Source: Mesorhizobium sp. YC-39 (GTDB lineage: Bacteria > Pseudomonadota > Alphaproteobacteria > Rhizobiales > Rhizobiaceae). From it: a DNA stretch of 64,000 nt. The notes under the pieces were generated by a model. It was not told where the DNA came from and made no database searches. It was given only the letters and a program-made list of their open reading frames with translations. The stretch lies in NCBI RefSeq assembly GCF_025753795.1, contig NZ_JAOWPS010000004.1:62001-126000 (forward strand), written 5' to 3'. Of the stretch, positions 50,386 to 59,411 are shown in pieces. Position numbers and translations under genes: made by a program. Numbering within the stretch: position 1 is the first letter of the stretch; each line of letters begins with the position of its first letter.

Positions 50386-52059
50386 ATGACGGTTGAAATT
50401 CTGGCGCAACGCAATGCACGGCCGGGACGCGACGAAGAGGTGGATGTCGTGATCGTCGGTGCCGGACCGTCCGGCTCGGTCGCAGCACTTCATCTGGCTC
50501 GTGCCGGCATTTCGGTGGTCGTGCTGGAGCAGGGCGAATGGCCGGACTATGACGACTACACCGGCGCACGGCCGGAGCACGAACTGGTCAGCACCAAGCT
50601 CTGGCATCCCAACCCGAACGTTCGCGACAATCCGAACGACTATCCCGTCGACACGTCCACGACGGATATCAATCCGCTGATGTTCGCCGGCGTCGGCGGA
50701 AGCGCCACGCTCTATGGCGCGCAATGGATGCATTTCCTGCCGTCCGATTTCCGGGTGCGCTCGATGGACGGCGTGGCCGAGGACTGGCCCTTCACCTACG
50801 AGGACCTGTTGCCCTATCAGCTCGAGATAGAGCGCGAGGTGGGGGTCTCGGGTCTCTCCGGCGATCCGGCCTTTCCACCACGTGGCGCCTATCCCTTTCC
50901 GGCGCTGCCGATTGGGTCCGTGGGTCTGCGCGGTGCGCTCGGCATGGAAAAGATGGGCTGGCACTGGTGGCCGGGGAGCAATGCGATCCCGTCGGAGAAG
51001 TTCGGTGAACTCAATCCGTGCGTGCGCCGTGGCACCTGCCTTACCGGCTGTCCCGAAGGGGCGAAGTCGACGACCGATCGTTCGCATTGGCCACTGGCGC
51101 TGAAGGCCGGCGCGCGGCTGATCACCCGCGCTCGGGTGAAGGAGGTCGAGACCAACGACCAGGGGCTCGCCACCGGTGTCGTCTATATCGACGCCAATGG
51201 GCGCGAGCGGCGCCAGCGCGCCAAGGTCGTCATCCTGTGCGCAAATGGCGTCGGCACGCCGCGGCTGCTGCTGATGTCGGGTGGCTCAAGTAACCCGGAC
51301 GGGCTCGCCAATTCCTCGGGCATGGTCGGCAAGCGGCTGATGATGCATCCCTTCGCCAGCGTGCTCGCCTCCTACGAGGATCCGCTCGATTCCTGGCGCG
51401 GTCCCTTCGGCCAGCAGGTTTATTCGCTGGAATTCTATGAGACGGACGAAAGCCGCGGCTTCGTGCGCGGCTCGAAATGGAACTGCATGCCGTCGGGCGG
51501 ACCGGTCGGCGTATCCGGCGCGATCGGCTCCAAGGTCTATGTCGCGGAGGAGGGCCGGTTCCAGGATTTCTGGGGCGCCAATCTGCACGAGAATGTCGCC
51601 CGCCGCTTTGGCCATTCGCTGATCTGGGGCATCGTCGGCGAAGACCTGCCGGAGGAGAGCAACCAGGTGGTGCTGTCGAAGGACTTGGTCGATTCCGATG
51701 GTCTGCCGGCGCCGCAGATCGTCTACAAGGTCAACGAGAATTCCAACCGGCTCCTGCAGTTCAATATCGACCGCTGCCTGGAATCGGTGCGCGCCGCCGG
51801 TGCCATCGAGACGCTGGTTTCGACACCGGTGCGCGAATCCGGATGGCACCTGATCGGCACCACGGTTATGGGCGACGATCCCAAGCGCTCCGTCGTCGAT
51901 CAATGGGGCGCCTGCCATGACGTGCCGAACCTCTACGTCATGGATGCTTCGACCTTCCCGACCTCTGGCGCCACCAATCCCACCGCGACCATCATGGCGG
52001 TTGCGCTGCGCAACACGCAGCGGATGATCGCCGAGCGCCGCAACCAGAAGGTGGCCTGA
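50386..52059 (+). CDS. GMC-family FAD-dependent oxidoreductase
   Basis: This 557-residue glucose-methanol-choline oxidoreductase has the FAD motif VVIVGAGPSGSVAALHLARA (about 18-37), a cysteine-rich stretch PCVRRGTCLTGCPEGAK (about 210-225) and a C-terminal active site with the histidine in WHLIGTTVMG and the asparagine in SGATNPTATI. The C-x6-C-x3-C spacing recalls the iron-sulfur region of FAD-dependent sugar dehydrogenases. No signal peptide is present, so it should act in the cytoplasm on the imported sugar or a glycoside. The small protein gene that follows one base later is probably its partner. Confidence 0.86.
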   Translation: MTVEILAQRNARPGRDEEVDVVIVGAGPSGSVAALHLARAGISVVVLEQGEWPDYDDYTGARPEHELVSTKLWHPNPNVRDNPNDYPVDTSTTDINPLMFAGVGGSATLYGAQWMHFLPSDFRVRSMDGVAEDWPFTYEDLLPYQLEIEREVGVSGLSGDPAFPPRGAYPFPALPIGSVGLRGALGMEKMGWHWWPGSNAIPSEKFGELNPCVRRGTCLTGCPEGAKSTTDRSHWPLALKAGARLITRARVKEVETNDQGLATGVVYIDANGRERRQRAKVVILCANGVGTPRLLLMSGGSSNPDGLANSSGMVGKRLMMHPFASVLASYEDPLDSWRGPFGQQVYSLEFYETDESRGFVRGSKWNCMPSGGPVGVSGAIGSKVYVAEEGRFQDFWGANLHENVARRFGHSLIWGIVGEDLPEESNQVVLSKDLVDSDGLPAPQIVYKVNENSNRLLQFNIDRCLESVRAAGAIETLVSTPVRESGWHLIGTTVMGDDPKRSVVDQWGACHDVPNLYVMDASTFPTSGATNPTATIMAVALRNTQRMIAERRNQKVA

Positions 52060-52060
52060 G

Positions 52061-52468
52061 ATGGCGAAGGAACAAGCCTTTTTCGCGCTCGCCGATTTCC
52101 TGATCCCGGCGCATGGCGAGATGCCGAAATTCAGCGATGTCTGCACCTATGCCGACGTCGAGAAATCCCTCGATTTCCGCATTGATCTCAAGGAAGGATT
52201 TGCCCGTGCCATCGCCACCGATGCGTCCACCGGCGTGGAGGCGCATCTGGAAAAGATCAACAAGCAAGATGGCGAGGCCTTTTCCGCGATCACCACCGTC
52301 GTCATCGCCACCTACTACATGAACCCGCGCGTGCGCGCGCTGATCGGTTATCCCGGCCAGGAAAATGTCCAATATGATTCCAAGGCAACGCAGATCTACC
52401 TGACCAACGGTTCGCTCGGTCATGTGGTCGCGCGCGGCCGCAAATACCGGCCAACCCCCGGCCTCTGA
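52061..52468 (+). CDS. small partner of the GMC oxidoreductase (gluconate 2-dehydrogenase subunit 3-like)
   Basis: The 135-residue protein starts right after the GMC stop. Its ALADFLIPAHGEMP segment and helical content resemble the gamma subunits of FAD-dependent glucose, gluconate and glucoside dehydrogenases. Those usually carry the Tat signal that exports the catalytic subunit. Here no signal peptide exists, which fits a cytoplasmic enzyme pair. The call rests on similarity of layout and a short motif, so it is moderate. Confidence 0.65.
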   Translation: MAKEQAFFALADFLIPAHGEMPKFSDVCTYADVEKSLDFRIDLKEGFARAIATDASTGVEAHLEKINKQDGEAFSAITTVVIATYYMNPRVRALIGYPGQENVQYDSKATQIYLTNGSLGHVVARGRKYRPTPGL

Positions 52469-52499
52469 CCTCCCAAGCAAACAGGAAAGGACTACCCAA

Positions 52500-52877
52500 A
52501 TGGGCAAGGACGTATTCGACAAGGGTTTTGAGATCCGCAAATCGGTTCTGGGCGCGGAGTTCGTCGAGAAATCCTTTGCCAGCGCCGATGATTTCAATCG
52601 CCCGATGCAGGAACTGGTGACGGAGTATTGCTGGGGCGCCGTATGGGGCCGCGATACGCTCGACAAGAAGACCCGCAGCATGCTGAACCTTGCCATGCTT
52701 TCGGCGCTCAACCGTCCGCACGAGCTGAAAATGCATGTGAAGGGCGCGCTTCGCAACGGCGTCACCCAGGACGAGATCCGCGAAGTGCTGCTGCAGGTGG
52801 CGATCTATGCCGGCGTGCCGGCAGGCGTCGACGCCTTCCGGCTTGCCCGCGAGGCCATCCAGGAAGCGCAGGCATGA
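52500..52877 (+). CDS. carboxymuconolactone decarboxylase (CMD) family protein
   Basis: This 125-residue all-helical CMD/AhpD-fold protein of the gamma-carboxymuconolactone decarboxylase type has TEYCWGAVWGRDTLDKKTRSM and the conserved histidine in ELKMHVKGAL, then EIREVLLQVAIYAGVPAGVDA. It lacks the CxxC pair of AhpD, so a peroxidase role is unlikely. The ATG at 52500 has AGGAAAGG upstream; its TGA overlaps the aldehyde dehydrogenase ATG. It may decarboxylate or isomerise a lactone intermediate. Confidence 0.83.
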   Translation: MGKDVFDKGFEIRKSVLGAEFVEKSFASADDFNRPMQELVTEYCWGAVWGRDTLDKKTRSMLNLAMLSALNRPHELKMHVKGALRNGVTQDEIREVLLQVAIYAGVPAGVDAFRLAREAIQEAQA

Positions 52878-54373
52878 TCGCGCGGCCGCCGCTTGCCGCG
52901 GAAAAGCTTTCGATGCTGGTCGGCGGCCGCTGGATCGCCTCGGTATCGGGGGACTATTTCGAATCCTTCGACCCCTTCACCGGCAAGGCCTGGGCGCTGG
53001 TTCCGCGCGCAGGCGTTGCCGATGTCGACGCCGCCGTCCAGGCCGCCGTCGAGGCCTTCCGCGGCGAGTGGCGGACACTGAGCCCGAGCGCGCGCGGGCA
53101 GATCATGACGCGTTTTGCCGACCTGGTCGCCGAGGAGGCCGAGAGCCTTGCCGTTCTCGAAACCCGCGACAATGGTAAGCTGATCAATGAAATGCGGATG
53201 CAGTGCAAATACATTCCGCAATGGTTCCGCTTCTTTGGCGGTCTCGCCGACAAGATCGAAGGCCGGGTCATCCCGATCGACAAGCCGGGCGTGTTCAACT
53301 ACACGCGCCAGGAGCCGCTGGGGGTGGTGGCCGCGATCACGCCCTGGAATTCGCCGCTGATGCTGGCGACGTGGAAGCTGGCGCCGGCGCTTGCCACCGG
53401 CAACACGATCGTGTGGAAGCCGTCCGAGTTCTCTTCGGTTTCGGCGCTGTTCTTCGGCCGGCTCTTCGAAAAAGCCGGCTTTCCGAAGGGCGTCGTCAAC
53501 ATCATCACCGGCTTTGGCAACGAGATCGGCGACCGGCTGGTCACGCATCCCGATGTTGCCAAGGTGGCCTTCACCGGCGGCGACGCGACCGGCCGCCGCG
53601 TCTATCAATCGGCCGCGGGCGGGCTGAAGAAGGTGACGCTCGAACTCGGCGGCAAATCCGCCAACATCGTGTTTGCCGACGCCAAGATGGAAGCGGCCAT
53701 TCCCGGCCTTGTTTCCGGCATCTTCGCGGCGACTGGCCAGACCTGCATCGCGGGCTCGCGCGCGCTGGTGCAGCGCTCGGTCTACGATGAAGTGACGGAG
53801 AAACTGGTCGGTTTCGCCAGGACAGCGAAGATCGGCGATCCGCTCGATCCCGAGACCCAGGTCGGCCCGATCACGACGCTGCCGCAGCGCAAGAAGGTGC
53901 TCGACTACATCGGCATCGCCAATGGCGAGGGCGCCGCGCAGTTGCTGGGCGGCAAGGTGCCCGAGGACAAGTCGATCGCCGATGGCTGGTTCGTCGAGCC
54001 GACGATCTTCGGCAATGTCAAGCAGTCCATGCGCATCGCGCAGGAGGAGGTTTTCGGGCCGGTGCTCTCGATCATTCCATTCGAGGATGAGGAGGAGGCG
54101 GTGGCGATCGCCAATGACAGCATCTACGGGCTGGCCGCCGGTCTATGGACGCAGGATCTCGGCCGCGCGATCCGCCTGCCAGAGCGGCTCGAGGCCGGCA
54201 TTATCTGGGTCAACATGTATCGCGCCACCAGCTATCTGTCGCCCTTCGGCGGCTACAAGCAGTCGGGCTTCGGCCGGGAGAACGGCCAGACCGCCATCTA
54301 CGAATACCTTCAGGAAAAAAGCGTCTGGATCGATGGCGGGAATTCCATTCCCGCGCCGTTCGTCCAGCGCTGA
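52874..54373 (+). CDS. aldehyde dehydrogenase family protein
   Basis: This 499-residue NAD(P)-dependent aldehyde dehydrogenase has PWNSPLMLATWKLAPALATGN, the catalytic glutamate in TLELGGKSAN and the catalytic cysteine in TGQTCIAGSR. It begins in an ATGA overlap with the CMD gene. Within the operon it would oxidise an aldehyde made from the GMC product. The closest named relatives by eye are betaine-aldehyde or aromatic-aldehyde type enzymes, and the substrate is open. Confidence 0.86.
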   Translation: MIARPPLAAEKLSMLVGGRWIASVSGDYFESFDPFTGKAWALVPRAGVADVDAAVQAAVEAFRGEWRTLSPSARGQIMTRFADLVAEEAESLAVLETRDNGKLINEMRMQCKYIPQWFRFFGGLADKIEGRVIPIDKPGVFNYTRQEPLGVVAAITPWNSPLMLATWKLAPALATGNTIVWKPSEFSSVSALFFGRLFEKAGFPKGVVNIITGFGNEIGDRLVTHPDVAKVAFTGGDATGRRVYQSAAGGLKKVTLELGGKSANIVFADAKMEAAIPGLVSGIFAATGQTCIAGSRALVQRSVYDEVTEKLVGFARTAKIGDPLDPETQVGPITTLPQRKKVLDYIGIANGEGAAQLLGGKVPEDKSIADGWFVEPTIFGNVKQSMRIAQEEVFGPVLSIIPFEDEEEAVAIANDSIYGLAAGLWTQDLGRAIRLPERLEAGIIWVNMYRATSYLSPFGGYKQSGFGRENGQTAIYEYLQEKSVWIDGGNSIPAPFVQR

Positions 54374-54394
54374 CCGGCCGTAAGCGAGGCGTCG

Positions 54395-55309
54395 ATGTCC
54401 TGCTATGAGATCATCGATGCGCGGTTCGGCGATCTGATCGATCCTGTCGCTTTCCTCGAGACCCTGCATACGGGAAATCGCTGGGCGGAGGGGCCGGTCT
54501 ATTTCGCCGACCTTCGCTCGCTGGTGTGGAGCGATATTCCCAATGACCGCATGCTGCGCTGGGACGAAGAGACCGGCGCGGTTTCGCTGTTTCGCGGCAA
54601 CGTCGCCAACCCGAACGGCAACACGCGCGACAGGGAAGGGCGGCTGGTCACCTGCATGCAGGGCGAGCGCCGGGTGGTGCGCACGGAATGGGACGGCTCG
54701 ATCACGGTGCTGGCCGATCGCTTCGACGGCAAGCGGCTGAACTCGCCCAACGACGTGGTGGTGAAGTCGGACGGCAGCATCTGGTTCACCGATCCGAACT
54801 ACGGGATCATCTCCGACTATGTCGGCCGCAGGAGCCCCCAGGAACAGCCGGGCTGCCGCGTCTACCGCGTCGAGCCGCTATCGGGAAAGATCACCGTCGT
54901 CGCCGATGATTTCTCCATGCCGAACGGGCTCGCTTTCTCGGCTGACGAAAAACAGCTCTATATTTCGGACTCCGGATTCCTGACCGACCGCAGTGCGCCT
55001 CACCACGTCAGGTTGTTTGACGTGGAGGGCGAAAAACTGATAAATTCCCGTGTGTTCGCCGAGATTTCTCCGGGCATTCCGGATGGCTTCCGCGTCGATG
55101 CCATGGGCAATCTCTGGATCAGCGCCTGGGACGGCGTGCAGTGCCATACACCGGATGGCGAGCTGATCGGAAAGATCGAAGTGCCTGAAATGGTGGCGAA
55201 TGTGGTGTTCGGCGGGCCGCGCAACAACCGGCTGTTCATCACGGCGACGACGTCGGTCTATGCAGTCTTTCTGAATGTCCGAGGCCTGAAATATCCATTC
55301 TGGACGTGA
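54395..55309 (+). CDS. SMP-30/gluconolactonase family lactonase
   Basis: This 304-residue six-bladed beta-propeller hydrolase shows the metal-binding glutamate in RWAEGPVYF, asparagines in LNSPNDVVV and MPNGLAF, and aspartate in GIPDGFRVDAMGNLWIS. It should open an aldonolactone formed by the GMC dehydrogenase. It is the last structural gene of the transporter-GMC operon and is followed by the LysR gene. Confidence 0.86.
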   Translation: MSCYEIIDARFGDLIDPVAFLETLHTGNRWAEGPVYFADLRSLVWSDIPNDRMLRWDEETGAVSLFRGNVANPNGNTRDREGRLVTCMQGERRVVRTEWDGSITVLADRFDGKRLNSPNDVVVKSDGSIWFTDPNYGIISDYVGRRSPQEQPGCRVYRVEPLSGKITVVADDFSMPNGLAFSADEKQLYISDSGFLTDRSAPHHVRLFDVEGEKLINSRVFAEISPGIPDGFRVDAMGNLWISAWDGVQCHTPDGELIGKIEVPEMVANVVFGGPRNNRLFITATTSVYAVFLNVRGLKYPFWT

Positions 55310-55368
55310 GAAGACACCACGGAAATACCTGGAAGCTCTGCCGCAGCGGATGGCCAGATGGGTGAGAG

Positions 55369-56301
55369 TTGGACACGAAGCAGCTACAGGTTTTCATCGC
55401 CGTTGGCTCGGCAGGGAGCTTCTCGAAGGCGGCACTTGACCTGAATGTGACGCAGCCGATGGTTACCCGCCATATTCGCGGGCTGGAGGAGGAACTCGGC
55501 GTCGAGCTCTTTTACCGGAATGGTCGCGGGGTGGTGCTGACCGAGGCCGGCGTGCTGTTGAAGGCGCACGCCGACGAGATCGTCGAGCGGCTGCGGTTGG
55601 CGCAAAATGCCGTGTCCAACCTCAAATCCTCGCCAAAGGGCCGGCTGGTGCTTGGCGTGCCGCCCTCGGTCGGCACCGTGCTGACGGTGCCTCTGGTCAA
55701 GAAGATCAAGAATGAATTCCCCAATGTCGTGCTGCAGGTGATCGAAGGTTTCAGCGGCCACATACTGGAATGGCTGATCGCCGGCCGCATCGATGCCGCC
55801 GTGCTCTATAATTCGCCGAACCATCCGTCCGTCCTTACCGAGCCGCTTGCCGACGACGAGCTCTTCCTGATCGGACCGGCCTCGCGCGAACGTGTGCTGC
55901 CGCCTGGGCCGGTCGGCCTCAACGTCTTTGCCGAACTGCCGATGATCCTGCCGAGCCGGCCGCATGGGCTCAGGCGCCTGCTTGACAACATCCTGGCCGA
56001 GCACGGCGTCTATCCGCGCGTCGAGATGGAACTTGAAGCGATGCCTTCGACATTGCTCCTGGTCGAGGAGGGCACGGGCTATACCGTCTTGCCCTATGCC
56101 TCGGTGCATCTGCTGGTCGAGGCCGGACGCATCGAAGTCTGGCCGTTCAATCCGCCGATTACCCGCAAGCTCATTCTCGCGACCTCCTCGCAACGGCCGA
56201 TGTCGTCGACTTTCCGTCCGCTCTTCCGAACGGTTCGCACGGAGCTGAGGGACATCATGTCGACCCATATCTGGAAACCGCCGGCGGCGCATTTGGAGTG
56301 A
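55369..56301 (+). CDS. LysR-family transcriptional regulator
   Basis: This 310-residue LysR protein has an N-terminal winged helix-turn-helix (about 1-60: KQLQVFIAVGSAGSFSKAAL then NVTQPMVTRHIRGLEEEL) and a periplasmic-binding-like effector domain. The start is a TTG at 55369, because family similarity begins at its second codon and no ATG fits. It lies directly behind the GMC/ALDH/lactonase genes in the same direction and may control them, possibly through sites near 45430. Confidence 0.85.
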   Translation: MDTKQLQVFIAVGSAGSFSKAALDLNVTQPMVTRHIRGLEEELGVELFYRNGRGVVLTEAGVLLKAHADEIVERLRLAQNAVSNLKSSPKGRLVLGVPPSVGTVLTVPLVKKIKNEFPNVVLQVIEGFSGHILEWLIAGRIDAAVLYNSPNHPSVLTEPLADDELFLIGPASRERVLPPGPVGLNVFAELPMILPSRPHGLRRLLDNILAEHGVYPRVEMELEAMPSTLLLVEEGTGYTVLPYASVHLLVEAGRIEVWPFNPPITRKLILATSSQRPMSSTFRPLFRTVRTELRDIMSTHIWKPPAAHLE

Positions 56302-56340
56302 CCATGCGATGGCTGCCGGGCGTCTGCGTCTTGGACGCGG

Positions 56341-56805
56341 TCAACCCGCGTCATGCCGGTCGGTAAAATCCTTCAGCATGGCGCGCTGGCCTTTGAGGAT
56401 CTTGGTTTCGGCCTCAGGCAGGCTGAACCATCCCACCTTGTCCACCTCGGGAAACTCCCGCATCGAGCCGGACCTTGGTGGCCATTCCATCAGGAAATAG
56501 TTGCTCCTCGCGGCGGCCGCATCGACATCGGCTTCCACGCACCATGCCAGCACGATCTTGCCTCCCGGCTGTTTATAGCGACCGAGAGGCTGGAAGCGTC
56601 CGTCGATGCGCACGCCCAGTTCCTCTTCGGTCTCGCGCCGCGCCGCCGCCAACTCGTCTTCGTCCGCCTCGACGAGGCCCTTCGGGATCGACCACGCGGC
56701 TTCGTCCTTCTTTGCCCAGAATGGCCCACCCGGGTGCACCAGCAGAACCTGCAGCAGGCCCGAGCTACGGCGATAGATCAACAATCCGGCACTTGTGACA
56801 GCCAT
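56341..56805 (-). CDS. NUDIX hydrolase
   Basis: This 154-residue protein has a complete Nudix box (G-x5-E-x7-REUxEExGU) within GLVEADEDELAAAR and RETEEELGV at about residues 43-65. It is in the group of Ap4A or ADP-ribose/dNTP hydrolases that also includes small 'NUDIX domain' proteins of rhizobia. It should cleave a nucleoside diphosphate derivative with Mg2+ in the cytoplasm. It lies 57 bases downstream of the HAD-ATPase gene on the same strand and converges with the LysR gene. Confidence 0.88.
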   Translation of the reverse strand: MAVTSAGLLIYRRSSGLLQVLLVHPGGPFWAKKDEAAWSIPKGLVEADEDELAAARRETEEELGVRIDGRFQPLGRYKQPGGKIVLAWCVEADVDAAAARSNYFLMEWPPRSGSMREFPEVDKVGWFSLPEAETKILKGQRAMLKDFTDRHDAG

Positions 56806-56861
56806 CCGCTGGCCTCTCCCGGCGCTTGCCGCTTTATCCTCGATCCAGGGTTGAGCTCGGC

Positions 56862-58574
56862 CTACTCCGTAGGGGCCGTGGCGGGAGCAGTGTAGCGGCG
56901 GCGCACCGCATCAAGAACGAGCTGGCGGCTCTCCTGCGCCGATAATTTCTTGTCCTTTTCGGCGGCCGCGGTTTCGCGGGCCAGTTCCTTGTCCCTGATC
57001 TGATGGCGAAACCATTCGGAATAATCGCCAGCCCGCAAATGGTGTTCCCAGGTCTTGTCGTCGATGCCTTCCGCCATCTGCGCGAAAATCATCAAATTGT
57101 GTGCCCTCAGATTCATCGCATTTTCGGGGCCTTTGAAATAGAAGCTGCCGGCCTCGTCGAGCTGGCCTTCGGCATATTTGCGGCTGTGCCGCTTCAGCGA
57201 CTGGCGCGGCTCGATTGCCTTGATCGACGCAGGGGTCTTGTTCCCGTGCGGGCGCCAGAACAGCACGCGCTCGCCCTTTGGCGACGCCATCTGCTTTGGC
57301 GCTTTCGTTCTGGTTTCCTGGCAGAATGACTTGATGACACTCGTAGCCTTGGGGCCAAGCGCGATGACAGCCGTCACCAGGCGCAAGACGTCCGTCGAGA
57401 TCGCTTCCGGATGCACCGTGATCAGGATCGTGCCCGGCAATTCCAATGACAGGATCGCACGGGTGTCGTCGCGCCGTTTGGGCAGAAGGTGATGCGCTTC
57501 GTCGATGACCAGCCAATGCGGTCTCGCCGTACGGTAACGAAAATTGCCAAGGCCTGGCAGCAGTTCGGCAAAGAAATCGGGGCGCTCGTTGACCCCCAGG
57601 GACAGTCCATTGACGACAACATTGGTGTCGGGTTTCTCGATCAGGTCGAGCAATTGTTCCTTGGTCGGCGCACTCGCACCATCGCCCAGCCGCACGGCAC
57701 TTTGCAGGCCATCGTAGTCTCCCTCAGGGTCGAAGATGCAGAACTGAAAGCCGGTCTCGACGAAGCGTTCCGTCAGCGCGGTGGCCAGGGTGGATTTGCC
57801 GATGCCGGAGCTTCCGGCGATCAGAACGGTGTCGGTCGGCGACAGATATGTTTCCTTTCCGGCCGCAGTGCCAAGCAGGATGCCGTCGCGCGACTTCCGG
57901 ACAAGCTCGCGATCATGCTTGATCAGCTTGCCGATCAGTTCCTCCACCCCTTTGCCGCGGGCGCCGCGCGTGACGAAATCGGCGGTGTCCTTTACTGCCG
58001 GCAGCGCGTTGTCGACGGCGACGCTGCAGCCGCAGGCCCGCAAGAAGGCATGATCGTTTTCCGCATCGCCTATGCCGACCACATTGCGCGGCGACAGGCG
58101 AAGATCCTGGAGTGCGGCGGCCAGCCCCGCCGCCTTGTTGATGCCGCTCGGCAGGATCATCACCGCGCCCTTGTTGAAGATGATCTCCAACTCCAGTCCC
58201 AGTTTCTTGATGACATCGAGCACAGTCGCTTGATGAGGTTCCCAAGTCGCCACGATCGAGCGCCCGACCGAAAGCGGCTTCACCCCGCGCTTCTTCAGCC
58301 TGGCGACGAGATCGGGCGCGGGCGCTGGCGAAATCGTGCGTTCCTCCTCGCTGGCTGGCGTATAGATCAAGGCGCCATTTTCGGCGACGACCTTGTCGAA
58401 CAGGCCGATCTCCGGAAAAACCTGCTGGAGATCGGGCAGCTCGCGCCCGGTGACCAGGATGAGCTTGCGACCCGTTTTCTTCAACTGTTCGAGCGCCGAG
58501 AGCGTCTTTTTCGATACGATCCCGTTATGCGCCAGCGTCCCGTCATAGTCCGTCGCCAAGGCTATGAAATACAT
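56862..58574 (-). CDS. HAD phosphatase fused to a HerA/FtsK-like P-loop ATPase
   Basis: The 570-residue two-domain protein begins with residues 1-215 of HAD-IIB (Cof/sucrose-phosphatase-like) phosphatase: motif I DYDGTLA with D9 and D11, and motif IV GIGDAENDHAF at 167-177. A P-loop ATPase follows, with Walker A GSSGIGKST (254-262), a HerA-like FDPEGDYDGL at 281-290 and Walker B LVIDEAHHLLP (355-365). The C-terminal third is charged and helical (EKDKKLSAQESRQ). I know of no described function for this fusion. Both catalytic halves look intact. The gene is flanked by NUDIX and HD-domain genes on the same strand. Confidence 0.78.
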   Translation of the reverse strand: MYFIALATDYDGTLAHNGIVSKKTLSALEQLKKTGRKLILVTGRELPDLQQVFPEIGLFDKVVAENGALIYTPASEEERTISPAPAPDLVARLKKRGVKPLSVGRSIVATWEPHQATVLDVIKKLGLELEIIFNKGAVMILPSGINKAAGLAAALQDLRLSPRNVVGIGDAENDHAFLRACGCSVAVDNALPAVKDTADFVTRGARGKGVEELIGKLIKHDRELVRKSRDGILLGTAAGKETYLSPTDTVLIAGSSGIGKSTLATALTERFVETGFQFCIFDPEGDYDGLQSAVRLGDGASAPTKEQLLDLIEKPDTNVVVNGLSLGVNERPDFFAELLPGLGNFRYRTARPHWLVIDEAHHLLPKRRDDTRAILSLELPGTILITVHPEAISTDVLRLVTAVIALGPKATSVIKSFCQETRTKAPKQMASPKGERVLFWRPHGNKTPASIKAIEPRQSLKRHSRKYAEGQLDEAGSFYFKGPENAMNLRAHNLMIFAQMAEGIDDKTWEHHLRAGDYSEWFRHQIRDKELARETAAAEKDKKLSAQESRQLVLDAVRRRYTAPATAPTE

Positions 58575-58744
58575 ATTCAGGACCTTTCATGTCCGGCATC
58601 ACCGTTGTGGCCAACCTACAGAAAATCACACCGCCCCTGGAGTTGCCTGAGCACAACGCATGTCAGCCGAAAAGGTTTACGCGGGAGTGCGTCATTCCTT
58701 CGGCGCCACCCAAACGCTGGGAGACCGGCGCCGCTCACGACGCA

Positions 58745-59155
58745 TTAGAACTCGTCATCCAGGATCCGGAGCCCTTCCTCGTATTTTGATGTCGAGGCGC
58801 CGATCTGTCGTGCCTGCCAGATATTGTCGGCGAGATCCGCGCGCTTGACAGGCAGCGCCAGGGGATTGGCTGCCGCTCTGCGTACGAAAGTAAGCTCATC
58901 TTCGTCGGGCCGGCGGGTCATGGCATCGACCGCCGAGACGATGGACGGCCCAAAGCCGGCCGCCTCCAATCGATCGCGGCTCCATCCATCGCCTTTCTCG
59001 AGAACGTCGTGAAGGTAGGCAATAGCCTTGCCATCAAGCGTGTCCACGGCATCAACGATCCGACGGCAATGCTCGATATACGGGCTTCCGGTCTTGTCGG
59101 TCTGGCCGGCATGAGCCTGTTCGGCGATCTTTGCCGCGCGGTAAAGCACGCTCAT
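58745..59155 (-). CDS. short HD-domain phosphohydrolase (RelA/SpoT-type HD)
   Basis: The 136-residue protein consists only of an HD domain like the hydrolase part of SpoT/MESH1: AAKIAEQAHAGQTDKTGSPY, HCRR, the HD pair in AYLHDVLEKGDGW and a late aspartate in KRADLADNIWQAR. Small stand-alone members may degrade (p)ppGpp or act on other nucleotides. I used the ATG at 59155 with AGGA upstream; a GTG five codons earlier is possible. It precedes the HAD-ATPase gene by 170 bases. Confidence 0.75.
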   Translation of the reverse strand: MSVLYRAAKIAEQAHAGQTDKTGSPYIEHCRRIVDAVDTLDGKAIAYLHDVLEKGDGWSRDRLEAAGFGPSIVSAVDAMTRRPDEDELTFVRRAAANPLALPVKRADLADNIWQARQIGASTSKYEEGLRILDDEF

Positions 59156-59411
59156 GGCTTCAATCCTCACCTTGTCCGATGAAGTCCTTGTCTAAACCGG
59201 CAATTCGTCCCAGGGTTCCATTCGACGAACCCGCCACAAGGGCGATACGCGATGACTATTTCGCGTCCAGACCGTGGGGAACGAGGTGTCGTGCTCTGCG
59301 TTAGGTGGCAAACGTTCCGCAGGTTGAACTCATGAACAACGAGATCGATATCGATCGACCGCGTCAGACCCATTCCCGCCGTGAAATGACATTGCGATCG
59401 TCGACGTCTTG

